25,511 nt of DNA from Penium margaritaceum (GCA_023375785.1 SZWC01007360.1:53674-79184); one strand, 5' to 3'. Shown: positions 9,801 to 19,860, numbered from the stretch's first letter. The notes: generated by a model not told the origin, from the letters alone. Translations and numbers: made by a program.

Positions 9801-11100
9801 CCTCTGCCGCCCCAGCGTGCCCTTCCGCGCTCTTCGTTTGCAGAACGTAGAGCCCATCCGTTCGTGGCACCTTAGCGACAAGGTCTGACGCAGCGTAGGT
9901 AATCGTCACGTCCTCGTTCTTGAGGATGACGGCTTCCTCCTGTGTGAACACCACCGTCATCGCGTGATCCGTAATCCGCGCGACGGAGAGGAGGTTCGCG
10001 GCAAAAGTTGGCATGTAGACGACATTATGCAGCCGCAACTCCTTGTCAGCTCCGTTGAGCCGCGTGTGCACGACCTTCTCTCCCTCACCAGCCGCGTACT
10101 CGATGCCGCCGTTGGCGCACCGGAACTTGGCCGTGGACGGTGTGAGGGACGAAAAGCCACATGCCTCGCGAGAGGTGTGGTAGTCCGTGCCACTGTCGAG
10201 CCCGAAGGCTCCCTGCCGCAGCACTGCAGAGCCCTTGGGAGGGGTCTTGCTCTCGGCCATCATGCTCGTGGACGTTGAGTCCTCCTTCTTACTCACGTTG
10301 CTGCTCCCACCACTGCCTCCTTCCTTCTTTGGTGCGCGACACTCCCGTGCCCAATGCCCCGCCTTGCCCAGTTGTGGCACTTGCCCTTCTTCTTGCCGCT
10401 CTTCCCGCCGCCACTACCTCTGCTGTTGCCATGAGAGGAGGTGCCTCTCGAGCCACTTGCGTACGCGTCGTTTTTTATGACGCCGTTGTTGCGCCGCATG
10501 GCCTCGTTCCGGACAAACTCGGAGACACGAGGGTACGTGAACTCCGATTCCTCCCAACCACCCAAGGTGGTGATCATGGGGCCCCAGCTTGGCGGCAAGG
10601 CCATGAGGAGAATCATGGCCTGCATCTGTTGGTCAAGCTGCCAGGACATGGCACGGGCTTCTTGAATAAGTCCTTCGAACTGCTGGAGGAAGTTCGAGAT
10701 GGATTCCCCTTCGCCCACCCGCAGCCCGATGAGGCGCTGCAGGATGAAGAGTCGATTGGTGAGGGAAGTTGACTGGTACACGTTTGTCAGCTTGGTATAA
10801 GCCTCAGCTGCCGTCGTGCACCCCTCGATGTGGGAGATTAGGAAGGGGCTTATGGACGTGACGAGAAGTGCGAGAGCGATGTCATTCCGCTCTTGCCACT
10901 CTGCGTATTCCACGCTTGCCTTGTCCTCCGATGCTACCTCCGTCCCTTTCAGCATGTTGAGGTACCCGCGCACGCCAAACTAGCTCAAACTGCCATTTCC
11001 ACGTGCCGAAGGCTTTGCCATCGAAGCGTGCGATGGCGTTGGCCGCACCCAACTCGGCGGGCCGTGAGGTGACTGGAACGATCTCTTGATCCCCCGGCAT
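6841..11100 (-). pseudogene. A1 gag-pol polyprotein, lightly damaged
   Basis: This is one Ty1/copia polyprotein of about 1,420 codons. I chose ATG 11100 (MPGDQEIV...); the frame is also open further upstream without an ATG. In order: gag; zinc knuckle CX2CX4HX4C (10340-10379); protease DSGT (10186-10197); GAG-pre-integrase LWHRRLGH (about 9690-9715); integrase with HSD (9502-9510), DNGGEY from 9315 down and catalytic Glu 9211-9213; RT with YVDD (7822-7833); RNase H to the stop at 6841. Lesions: a 2-base deletion near 10975 and a 1-base deletion near 10369, which puts the intervening ~600 bases out of frame and breaks the knuckle; TAG at 9418-9420 where A2 has Trp; and Asp to Tyr at 7303-7305 in the RNase H motif (A2 keeps Asp). 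From 9417 to 6841 the frame is fully open. Confidence 0.92.
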
Positions 11101-11549
11101 GATTGCGGTGTGGTCAAGGATGCTCACTTAGTCTCTGCTGTTCTGCTTTGTTGAGGCCGATGTAGGCTGATGAGGCTGATGACTGCTACAGATTTTCAAG
11201 GTGCAGTCCGTTGCATTCCCCTCCAGCCGATGGTCTTCTAGCTATTGTGGAGGAAGTGCTCCCACAGACACGGGGTCGTACCCACAAGGGCAGAGCGTAA
11301 CCCGCTTAGGACTCGAGGGTCATACCAACAATGGCAGAGCGTATCCTCGTTCCTTGTCGGTGGAGAGCAAAAGTGGACCACGGATCCAACCCGCGTCCGG
11401 TCTCTCATAATGCGTACCTTGGTCCAAAGTGGACCGACGATGAAGCAGATGGAGCAGTGGTGTCTTGTCTGCTGCGGAGGTACCTGCCACGTGAACTGAG
11501 CGGTGGTACAAGAACCAAGTTTCCCGATCAGTGTGGGCCCATAACCCTT
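11101..11549 (-). other. A1 leader between 5' LTR and gag
   Basis: This is about 450 bp of untranslated leader on the minus strand. Just after the 5' LTR it reads aagggttatgggcccacac, which does not match the initiator-Met primer-binding site seen in C and D. A TGG occurs 8 bases in, but I cannot assign the tRNA. It contains the imperfect direct repeats at 11275-11302 and 11319-11346. A related segment exists in the B leader (near 17000-17027, gtcgtgcctccaagggcaga). No gene is seen. Confidence 0.7.
11275..11346. repeat. Imperfect 28-bp direct repeat in A1 leader
   Basis: gtcgtacccacaagggcaga at 11275-11294 recurs as gtcataccaacaatggcaga at 11319-11338. Homology runs to 11302 and 11346. The start-to-start distance is 44 bp. 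The B leader has one counterpart. Confidence 0.8.
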
Positions 11550-11857
11550 TGTCACTCCGCACTTGGCCACGGTCTAGAGTAAACGGCGCCGACAGGCAAA
11601 CCGCCGACCGCCCTTGGTATTTCAACCAAGGTAGAGATCACCCACGCAGTGGTGTTTCCACACTGAAAGGTTCACTTAGCTTGTCCCAACCGTGGCCGGA
11701 GAGTGTTCCAAACTCTCACCCAACTGGCAATGCTACACACCAAAGTGTGCACTTGCACTTGTTCTTTCCCCTCTTTCTTAGTGGCCAACAAGGGATTAGT
11801 TTTCTCCCAAGTCTCAAGAGTAAGAGATGATATATTATCACATGAAAATGACGGGCC

Positions 11858-11864
11858 TTATATA
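11858..11864 (-). promoter_or_regulatory. TATA box of A1 5' LTR
   Basis: ttatata on the + strand is TATATAA in element sense. It sits inside the LTR with U3 upstream, as expected for the Pol II promoter that drives the genomic RNA. It is conserved in the A2 LTR at 21150-21156 and altered in the A1 3' LTR. Confidence 0.6.
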
Positions 11865-12085
11865 GTCTCTGGTCAGTGCTCCCAATGGCTCCTTGGAGGG
11901 GCCTCCCTCCAAGGCCACCCTAGACAGTGTCATCAGCTTTGATGACATGGCACCCTCTGTGACCGCCAAGTGGCGCTTGATCCACCTTGGACCTTAGAAG
12001 CTTCTAGGAAGCTTCCTTGGCCCTTTTTAGTCACAAAGAAAATTTGGTCCTGGGGGATTTGACCCCGGACCTCTCGCTTGCGAGA

Positions 12086-12086
12086 N
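12086..12086. other. Assembly gap (single n) in A1 5' LTR
   Basis: The sequence reads gcgaga, n, cttgtctc. The left flank is the same as at 6617, but it resumes about 17 bases further along the LTR. Compared with the A2 LTR about 110 bases are absent. Confidence 0.8.
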
Positions 12087-12200
12087 CTTGTCTCTCTCAG
12101 CCTCTCTTGCATGTCGCTGGGGGACTTGCGCTACAAGCGCAGTGCATACCCAGTCTAAATCTTCCGCTGATTGGACCAGGGGCATGCACAGAACATAATA

Positions 12201-12281
12201 CTCCTAAGGAGCAGTGCATGCCTAGTCTGTCCTGTGCCTGTCCAAATCTCAGCGATGGACAAGGAGCATATCAGGTCAACA
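12201..12281 (-). repeat. Element B 3' LTR, right part
   Basis: It starts with the A1 target copy ctcct and continues aaggagcagtgcatgcc, matching the A LTR sequence around 21465-21490. It ends gtcaaca immediately before the B polypurine tract. Together with 5472-6080 it makes an LTR of about 685 bp. Confidence 0.8.
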
Positions 12282-12297
12282 AACTCTCCCTTGCACC
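12282..12297 (-). other. Element B polypurine tract
   Basis: ggtgcaagggagagtt on the minus strand, identical to that of A1 (6748-6763), directly before the B 3' LTR. Confidence 0.78.
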
Positions 12298-12356
12298 TGT
12301 GTCCATTAGCTGTGAGATCTCTCCTCTCTCCAGCAGTCTTCGCCTCATTTGTCGTC

Positions 12357-15300
12357 CTATACGTTGACCATACCGATGCCTCAAGTACCTGTAGAGTGCA
12401 GTTGGCTATCCAGTGCCTTTGTCATGCAATCTACAAGCATCTTCTTGGTCTCCACGTATTCCAGGTCCACGATCTCCTTTGCGACCAGGTCGCATGAGTA
12501 GTGGTACCAGATGTCGATGTGCTTGGTCCGCCGGGAGACGACATCATCCTGTGTCATTTTCATGGCACTCTTGTTGTCGATGCGGACCTCTGTTGCCTAT
12601 GTCTGTGGCACTTTCATCTCAGTAAGCAAACTGCGTAGCCACTGTGTCTCCTTGTATGCTTCTGACAGAGTGATGTACTCTGCCTCAGCAGTAGAGAGGG
12701 AGATACAGTCTTGCTTTCTGCTTGCCCAAGAGACTGCACCATCGTTCAAGAGGCACACAAAGCCCGAGGTAGACTTTCTGTCATCGAATTTTCCTCCCCA
12801 GTCGGCGTCTGTGTAGCACACAAGCCGCAGTGGATCAGATGCCTCTTGGCCTCCAAACTGGAGTCCCATGTATTGTGTCTTCTATAGATAGTGCATGATG
12901 CGCTTGACTGCTTGCCAGTACTGTGGCCTTGGATTGGCCATATACTTGTTCATTTGTCCCACGGCATAGTAAATGATAGGGTGTGTTCCCACCATGGCGT
13001 ACATGAGGCTGCCAACAGCAGAATGGTAAGGAATGTTCTCCATCTCACGCTGTTGTGCTTCCGTACTGGGGCTCATGTAGGAGGAGAGCTTGATGTCTGT
13101 CGTCATGGATGTGCTGACGGGCTTGCAGTCCTCCATGATGTACTTGGTCTGGTTCAGCTCGATGGTACCTGCTACTCGATTACAATGGACGGCTAGGAAG
13201 AACTCGAGCAGACCCATGCCCTTCATCTTGAAACTGTTACTGAGATCTGTCTTCAGCTTGCTCAATAGCTCGACTGATGACGAGCAGATGATCAGGTCAT
13301 CCACGTACAGTGCAACCAAGCATTGGTCATCCTCCCACACATAGACACTAGGGTCATTTTGGCGGTGCATGAAGGTGAGCCCGGCCATGAAGCCGTCCAT
13401 CTCTTTGTACCACATCCTTGGGGCCTGTTTCAGCCCGTAGAGTGCTTTGACCCGTTTGCAAACCTTGCCCTCTGGAGCTTTCACTCCCTCGGGCACTTCC
13501 ATCAACACTTCTTTGTCTAGCTTCCCGTAGCGGAAAGATGTCTTGACATCCATCTGGTGGACCTCCAGATCTTTTGCAGCAGCGATATCCAACATGAATC
13601 TGATGGAAGCAAAGGTGATGACAGGCATGAAGGTCCGCTCGTACTGTGAGCCTGCACGTTGGAAAAACCCCTTCACCACAACTCTTGCCTTGTACTTGTC
13701 GATAGTACCATCCTACTTGAACTTTTTCCGGAGTATCCACTTTGATCCCACAACGTGCGCGTTTGGGGCCCTGTCCACCAGAATCCATGTTCCGTTCTCA
13801 TCAATGGATGTGAGTTTGCTATCCACTACCTCCTTCCACTTGGCCGCATCTGGCATGTTGATAGCCTCCGTTACGGTCACAGGCTCTTCTAAGCCAAGCA
13901 TGACCAGCTGAGTCCGGTCAATTTCGCACTCTCAGCATCGTACTTGGGCGGAGGCTTCTTCTGGCACGTACTATGCCGGAGTGTTGCTGGTGGTGCTTCA
14001 AGGCTTACTTGCTTCTATTACTCCTCCACTGCCAGTGATCCACTCTTTGAGGAAGAGCCACCGGCCTCAGAGTTTGACTCAGAGGTCTCACACGCCTCAC
14101 ACTTAGTGTCAGAATCCGTCGTTGTGTCAGCCTGCACAACCACTCTCCCTACAACACCATCCTTCATTGGCACCATCTACCAGTTCTCAAGTGCCTAATC
14201 ACCTGACTCGAGCAACACAACCTACTCTCCTGCTTTCGGAGCATGGACAGGATCCAGTGACTCGCCTTTACCGAAGGTCTTTTGTTCAAACTCGACATCT
14301 AGGCTCCTGATGAGCTTTCCAGCCGCTTGGTCCCATAGCCTGTACGCCTTGTAAGAAGTGTCGTATCCGACCATTACACACTTGCAAGCACGTGCATCGA
14401 GCTTGCCACTTCCTTCTCCTGATTGGATCTTTGTCCAAGCAGTACAGCCAAAGACCTTCAAGTGTGAGGCATCTGGCTTCTTCCTTGACCAAGCCACCTG
14501 TGGCGTCCTGAGCTGATTCTCTTGCTGCTCCTTACCATGCCTTCCAAGCATAGCTGCCGAAGTGAGATTCACAAGGTAGCAAGCAGTTCTCACAGCTTCA
14601 GCCCAGAACGAGGTGGGAGTTTGGCGTCGAAGAGCATGCTTCGTGTCATGCCGAGGATAGTCTGGTTCATCCGTTCGGCAACGTCATTACTCTGGGGGGT
14701 GTAAGGCGTGGTGGTCTGGTGGTTGATGTCGTATTGGCTCAACCAGCCTTTCCACGTCTCGTACTCACTACCGTTATACGTACGTAGTGTCTTGACCTTC
14801 TTACTTGTCTGCCGCTCTACCATCGCGACAAATTCTTGCAGCTTCTCCTTGACCTCTCCCTTTGTCTTGAGGAAATAGATCAGCATCTTGCAACAGTGGT
14901 CATCAATGAAGGTCAAGAAATACTTGTTGCCTCCGTACGAAGGAGTACNCTCTGGGGGGTGTAAGGCGTGGTGGTCTGGTGGTTGATGTCGTATTGGCTC
15001 AACCAGCCTTTCCACGTCTCGTACTCACTACCGTTATACGTACGTAGTGTCTTGACCTTCTTACTTGTCTGCCGCTCTACCATCGCGACAAATTCTTGCA
15101 GCTTCTCCTTGACCTCTCCCTTTGTCTTGAGGAAATAGATCAGCATCTTGCAACAGTGGTCATCAATGAAGGTCAAGAAATACTTGTTGCCTCCGTACGA
15201 AGGAGTACAAAATGGTCCACACATATCAGAGTGAATCAGGTCCAAGATTTCTGTCGCACATTGCCCATTACGCTCAAGGGGCTTTTTCTTTGCCTTGCCT

Positions 15301-16840
15301 TGGAGACATGACTCACACGGCTTCTTGCACTTTCCCTCATCCTTGGCCTTGCATCCCTGCATCCCATGAACCACTTCGTGCTACTGCATAGCTTGTAGTG
15401 TGTTGTTTGCCACATGGCCACACTGCCTGTGCCACAGCTCAACATCTGTATTGGTAGAGTTAGCCACCATGATGATGGCTTGTGGTGCAACATCAGGCTT
15501 TGCAGACTTAGGCTCTTCAACCACTGCATATCCCTCATTTGTACTTTCAAGGGATTTGGTCTACAGTACGTAGAGCCCATCAACTCTTGGGACCTATGCG
15601 ACAAGACTCTCCTTGGGATAGGAGATCTTAGTGTCCTTGTTCTTGACAATTACGGTCTCCTCCTCCGTGAAGACGATCGTCATGTCGTGGTCTGTGATTT
15701 TGGACACTGACAAGAGGTTTGCCGCAAAAGTCGGCATGTAGACGACGTTCTCCAGCTTCAAGTCTTTTTCAGTACTGTTCACGTTGATGCTGATCAACTT
15801 ATCTCCCTCGTCTTGTGCATGGACAAGGCTGCCGTTGGCAGACCTGAGGTGACGTTCAGTATCTCTAATGGAGAAGAACCCATCCTTCTCCCTTGAAGAG
15901 TGGTGCTTCGTGCCAGAGTCAAGCCCATAGGCTCCACGCTTGAGTAGTGCCACTCCCTTGGTTGTCGAAACGCTCTCAGTCATCATGTTCGTCAACTCCT
16001 TACCCTTTCCTTTGCCCTCATATCTACCACCATGGTCTCCATCTTCCTTCTTGGGAACCCTGTACTCCCGTACCCAATGTCCAGCCTTGCCACAGTTATG
16101 GCACTTTCAAGGACGCTTTCAACCCTTTCCACCGCCACCATTGCCCTTTCCTCCACCGCCAACGCTTCCACTGCTACTCTGACCAGAAGAGGAGTTGTTA
16201 CCACGACCACCATACTGTGCAGCATAGGCTGAAATGTTAATCTCACTACCGCTGCGACACATCGCCTCGTTGCGTATGTACTCGGACTCTACCTCATACA
16301 TCAAATCCTCCTCCTTCCAACCGCAAAAAACAGTGATCAGAGGTCCCCAGCTTTCAAGTAGCGCCATGAGGAGGATCATGGCCTGCATGTTGGTATCGAT
16401 TTCCCAATTCATTTGGGTCACTTTCTGTAGCAGTCCTTCAACCTGCAGTAGGAAGCCTGGAATGGACTCTTCCTCGCTCATCCTCATCGAAATCAGCTTC
16501 TGAAGGATGAAGAGGCGATTTGCAAAAGCCGTTGATTGGTGTACACGTGCAAGCTTCTCATAAGCCTTTGATGCATGTGTGATACTTTGGAAGTGGACAT
16601 GCTCTGACTCATGCACTGATGTCACAAGAATCGTAAGCGCCATGTCATTTTTGACACTCCACGCTTCATATCCAGCATCTGTTTTTGGAGGTTCAACCTC
16701 TTCTCCAAGGAACATCTTCAAGTAGCCGCGCACCCTCATGACAATCTCAAATTGTCATTTCCACAAGGGAAACCCGTCCGTATGAACTTAGACATCCCAT
16801 CGTTGACCTGCTCGAGAGTGAGCGTCGTGGGTATTGTCAT
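12357..16840 (-). pseudogene. Element B gag-pol polyprotein relic
   Basis: This is a Ty1/copia polyprotein with the same layout as A1. ATG is taken at 16840 (MTIPTTL...). Gag runs 16840 to about 16000 and has a damaged zinc knuckle near 16060-16105, where the last Cys is Tyr. Protease LDSGT lies near 15925, integrase about 15330-14600, RT YVDD at 13296-13307, and RNase H to about 12357. Damage includes several frame changes and many stops. A TAG near 13713 corresponds to CAG in fragment B', a TAG near 14200 falls where A1/A2 have Trp, and the TGA at 12381-12383 falls where A1/A2 have Arg. The integrase Asp before NGSEY is Tyr (TAT, 14776-14778). Bases 14949-15208 are an assembly duplication and not part of the element. 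It is clearly older than A1 and A2. Confidence 0.88.
14690..15208. other. Exact 259-bp duplication across an n: assembly artefact
   Basis: Bases 14690-14948 and 14950-15208 appear identical over 259 bases and are separated only by the n at 14949. In B the duplicated piece is the integrase segment around its second and third catalytic regions. A1 and A2 have it once. The flanks of a gap overlapped but were not merged. Confidence 0.93.
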
Positions 16841-17056
16841 ACTGCTTCTCTGCTTCTCTGCTTCTCTGCTTCGTTGACGCCGATGTAGGCACATGTAGGC
16901 TGTTGTTTGCGACCGGTTTAGGTTGTGCAGATCCGTTGCTTACCCCTTAGTCGTTGATCACCTGCAAACAGAGAAGAATGTACACTAGCAAACCCGGAGT
17001 CGTGCCTCCAAGGGCAGAGCTTATCTTAGTCAGGTAAAGGTGCACACTAGGTAACA
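16841..17056 (-). other. Element B leader, truncated by C1
   Basis: This is the untranslated leader upstream of the B gag ATG. It contains four tandem 8-bp units ctgcttct (16842-16873, last copy ending g) and a segment related to the A1 leader repeat near 17000. It stops at gtaaca (17051-17056), where the LTR of C1 begins; taaca (17052-17056) is the candidate target duplication. Confidence 0.7.
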
Positions 17057-17789
17057 TGTTGGGAAAGGAGCCATCCAGCTCAGTTTGAGGATCACAGGAG
17101 GAAGTTCCAGGAAACTACCACATGCATGCTCCGATCGTCAATCCAACTTGACCATTAAGAAGATCAGGTGGGAAATTATCTACAATCCAAGTTTCAAGCT
17201 GATCTAACGGTCGGACTGGGAGATCTGATTTTTCGAAGTTTTTTGGGTCATCGACCGCCGATATCTGGGTGACCATGGGCGATGACTCCATGCCTTAGCC
17301 TGAGAAAAGAAAAACGCAAGAGGTCTAGGGTCAAGACCTGATGGGAGAAATATCCAAAAAGGTCCTTGGTCTTAGGATTGCCTTGTCGGAGTGTGGTGAC
17401 TAGGATAAAGGTACCTTATTTTTTAGGTGAGGTGAGATCTTTGTGTGCTAGTCATGGACACACGGCGATTCTCCATGGGTTTGTGGGTGATGTGACTACT
17501 AGGAGTGTGCCATGAGAGCATTCTCTAGCTCTCTAGGTCATGTGTGACTGGTGAGCCTGATTGTTAGGCTGATTTCCTCCCTTGTGTGAGATTGTGGACT
17601 CTAGTGTGTGAGCCTTAGCCTCCATGGCTAAGTGGTGTGGCTTGTGAGAGGGCTGACTTACCCAAGCTCTAGCTCTATATGTACTCCATCATTTTGAGTG
17701 ATTTAATAATCATTCTTCAGCACAACCGATGCCATTTCAGTTCCACATGCTCGCTGCTCCAAGACTCCCTTTCTCCTCTAGATCCAATA
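17057..17789 (+). repeat. C1 5' LTR
   Basis: It begins TGTTGGGAAAGG and ends gatccaata, two bases before the primer-binding site. It is 733 bp and aligns over its length with 19861-20599. The last base pair of the usual CA end has become TA. A TATA-like ctctatatg lies at 17673-17681. Confidence 0.92.
17673..17681 (+). promoter_or_regulatory. TATA-like box of C1 LTR
   Basis: ctctatatg about 110 bases before the LTR end, conserved exactly in C2 at 20482-20490. Its position fits the U3/R promoter of an LTR element. Confidence 0.5.
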
Positions 17790-18435
17790 TTTGGTATCAG
17801 AGCCAAGTTCTGCCAGTTTCAGCCAGCACAGGCTGTCACTTTGAAAGGGATGGTATAGGGTCAAACCTTGCTCCAAATTGGTGATCACCACTAGATCTTA
17901 AAGCTCGCAAGACAAGCTTTTCAACGAGTTGAAGATCGCAAAGATCTAACGGTCGGATTGAGAGGCATGCTCAAAACGAGATCGGCCATGGTTATACTCT
18001 TCTCTATGAGTAAGACTGTCGCCTTGTGATGACCGTAACTCTCTTGTTTCTTCGTCAAATTTAAAAGGTGGCACATGCGTATTGTAGTATTTTTCCTAAA
18101 CGTTCCATTGGTGCAAAAATATTTGCATTCCATACATTTGTTTGGGAGAAACGCCGTTTCCAAGCTGGCTGGTCTGAGTTAGAGTACGAGCAGAAGCATA
18201 CCCTGTTTTCAAGAGGGCATATCTTTCAAAATCCCCTGTTGATGACCCTCTTTTATAGGTTGTTATGAAAGGTTTTGAGCTGAATTTTACAGTGCTGGGC
18301 TCAGTTTTTCCAAATTCCCAGTCTGCTTGCATCTGAAGTCCATTTTATGTCAGGCAGATTTCTGGCAGAAGCAGCAGCAGAAGCAGGGATAGCACCGCCA
18401 TCCAAGGGTAGCGTTGAGCATCACCAAAGCTCAAA
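17790..18435 (+). other. C1 leader
   Basis: This is about 650 bp between LTR and gag. The first 250 bp align with the C2 leader (20600-20841), for example ctatgagtaagact near 18003 and 20815. No gene is seen; short open frames here have no supporting features. Confidence 0.75.
17792..17803 (+). other. Primer-binding site (initiator-Met tRNA), C1
   Basis: TGGTATCAGAGC is a perfect 12-base match to the standard initiator-Met primer-binding site of plant LTR elements, two bases after the LTR. Confidence 0.9.
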
Positions 18436-19860
18436 ATGGCAGCAGCAGGCGTGGTAACAGTAGCCCAGCCCTTGGAGAGGCGAGAGGGACGCGCAAAATT
18501 GTTTTGGAAGATCTGTATCCGCCTCCTTTTGGAGGAGAGGGGCTTGCGGGAGGTGGTGAGCGGCGACGAGCGCGCTCTTCCTCCAGAGGCAAAAGGCATC
18601 ACTGTAGCTGAGGTGGTGGCGGGGAAGACGCCACAAAAAGGTGAAGCATATGCAAGTTCATGTACAACAACAGTGGCGGCATGTGAGGAGTGGAAGAAGG
18701 AGGACAGGCAGATCTACAGGCTGCTTGTCAACATCTCCAACCTCCATCTTTAGTACATGTGTGACAAGGCTTCTGCAAAAGAGGAATGGGACGCGTTGTG
18801 CAAGAAGTATAAGAGCAAGGATCCTGCATTCCTCATGCTTTAAGAGGAGAAGATGATGGCGTTGAACATGCAGGGTGGCGAAGGGATGGAGGCGTACTGG
18901 GACAGTGCAAAGGAGCTGGCGTAGTAGTTGCAAGCGGCCGGCAACCCTGTCGAGGACACGCGCTTTGTCCTCCTCTTGCTGAGGGGACTCCCAACCAGCA
19001 ATGACACGGTGCGAGAGACGTTGGAGTGCCAGCCGACTCTCGACATGGACTTCATTTGTACGTACCTAGTACAGGTAGAACTGCGGCGTAATGCAGTAAA
19101 GCGCAATGGCAGCAGCAGCAGCAGTGAAGCAGCTTTCATGGCGATGGGCTCACGCAACCAGCAGCAGTAGCAGTCTGGGCAGCATAGAGGCAAGAAGAAG
19201 GGCAACTGCCACTATTGCCAAAAAGAGGGGCACAATAAAAAAGAGTGCTTTAAGTTCAAGAGGGACCAGAAGGAGCAGCAGCATCAGCAGCAGCAACAGC
19301 AAAATGAGCAATCTCCACAGCAACAACAGCAGTAGTCACAACGTCAGCATCAACAGCAGCAGAACCAGACCTGCGTGCGCCATTTTGGCAACATGAACGT
19401 TGCCAAGGACGTACGCATCCGCCTCTTCATGGCGAAGTCTGAGAAAGAGTGGTTTACGCAACTGCTGTCCATCCCGATGATCGGATGGTGTATGCTGAGG
19501 GGATTGGGATTGTGGAGATGAGGTTGGAGACCCCGCATGGCATTGAAGTAGGAGTGTTCCATGGCGTGCTGTACGTACCTAATACTCCGTTCAATCTTCT
19601 CTCAGTGTCCTCTCGTGTTGACGACGACTATGGCTACATCCTCAACAACGAAACAAGAGAGGAGTTGGCCATGTCACTGAAGGAAGGCGACATGTACCGC
19701 CTGTTGGGGGCGACCAAGATCCCGCGCGAGCGGAGTCTTACAACAGTGGTGCAGGTAACACATAGGGAGATCTGGCATGCACGCTATGGCCACATCCGCA
19801 TGCATACCTTGCAACAGCTTCAAACAAAGCAGATTGTGTGTGACTTGCCCACCATCTCCA
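18436..19860 (+). pseudogene. C1 gag and partial protease/pre-integrase relic
   Basis: From ATG 18436 one frame encodes a copia-type gag to about 19440. A sound zinc knuckle CX2CX4HX4C lies at 19207-19248, followed by a Gln-rich tract of CAG/CAA codons. Six in-frame stops occur: 18751 TAG, 18841 TAA, 18922 and 18925 TAG, 19168 TAG, 19333 TAG. At least the last two lie inside runs of CAG codons. Near 19443 the frame changes. The following part (19449-19860) reads as the protease C-terminal half (VLYVPNTPFNLLSVSS near 19570-19615) and a GAG-pre-integrase segment (HARYGHIRMHTL near 19776). The catalytic Asp-Ser-Gly motif expected before it is absent, probably deleted at the same junction. C2 cuts the frame at 19861. 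Confidence 0.85.

Larger units (their letters stand above)
6081..12200 (-). mobile_element. Copia element A1, both LTRs present
   Basis: This is a Ty1/copia retrotransposon of about 6.1 kb on the minus strand. In window order: 3' LTR 6081-6747, polypurine tract 6748-6763, gag-pol 6841-11100, leader 11101-11549, 5' LTR 11550-12200. It is inserted in the 3' LTR of element B with target copies ctcca/ctcct. By eye the two LTRs differ at roughly 15 to 20 positions over about 640 aligned bases, so the insertion is not recent. Coding damage is light: two small deletions in gag, one stop in integrase and a changed RNase H residue. Both LTRs carry an n at the same place, so the length is a minimum. 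Confidence 0.93.
11550..12200 (-). repeat. A1 5' LTR
   Basis: It begins TGTCACTCC and aligns with 6081-6747 throughout. It ends cataata where the other copies end cataaca, so the terminal CA has become TA. In element sense it has TATATAA at 11858-11864. Two hairpins lie on its U3 side: 11891-11900/11905-11914 (10-bp arms) and 11928-11935/11940-11947 (8-bp arms). It carries a gap at 12086. Confidence 0.92.
5472..17056 (-). mobile_element. Copia element B, interrupted by A1; 5' end missing
   Basis: This is a minus-strand Ty1/copia element. In window order its parts are: 3' LTR (5472-6080 plus 12201-12281), polypurine tract (12282-12297), gag-pol relic (12357-16840) and leader (16841-17056). 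Element A1 (6081-12200) sits inside the 3' LTR. At 17057 the leader is cut by the LTR of element C1, so the 5' LTR of B is not visible. The 5 bases before its left end are atacg (5467-5471), the candidate target duplication in element D. Its protein is closely related to fragment B' and more distantly to A1/A2. It is inactive: many stops, frame changes, and an integrase Asp replaced by Tyr. Confidence 0.85.
17057..19860 (+). mobile_element. Copia-like element C1, left portion
   Basis: This forward-strand LTR element has 5' LTR (17057-17789), primer-binding site (17792-17803), leader (to 18435), and gag plus partial protease and pre-integrase coding DNA (18436-19860). The frame is cut at 19861 by the LTR of a second copy (C2). 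Integrase, RT and RNase H are not in the window. If C2 is a nested insertion, they should resume beyond the right edge. Confidence 0.85.

Noticed and set aside
11550-12281. A recombinant A/B LTR
   Set aside because: The B part continues the B LTR left at 6080, and target-site copies flank A1, so a simple nested insertion suffices.
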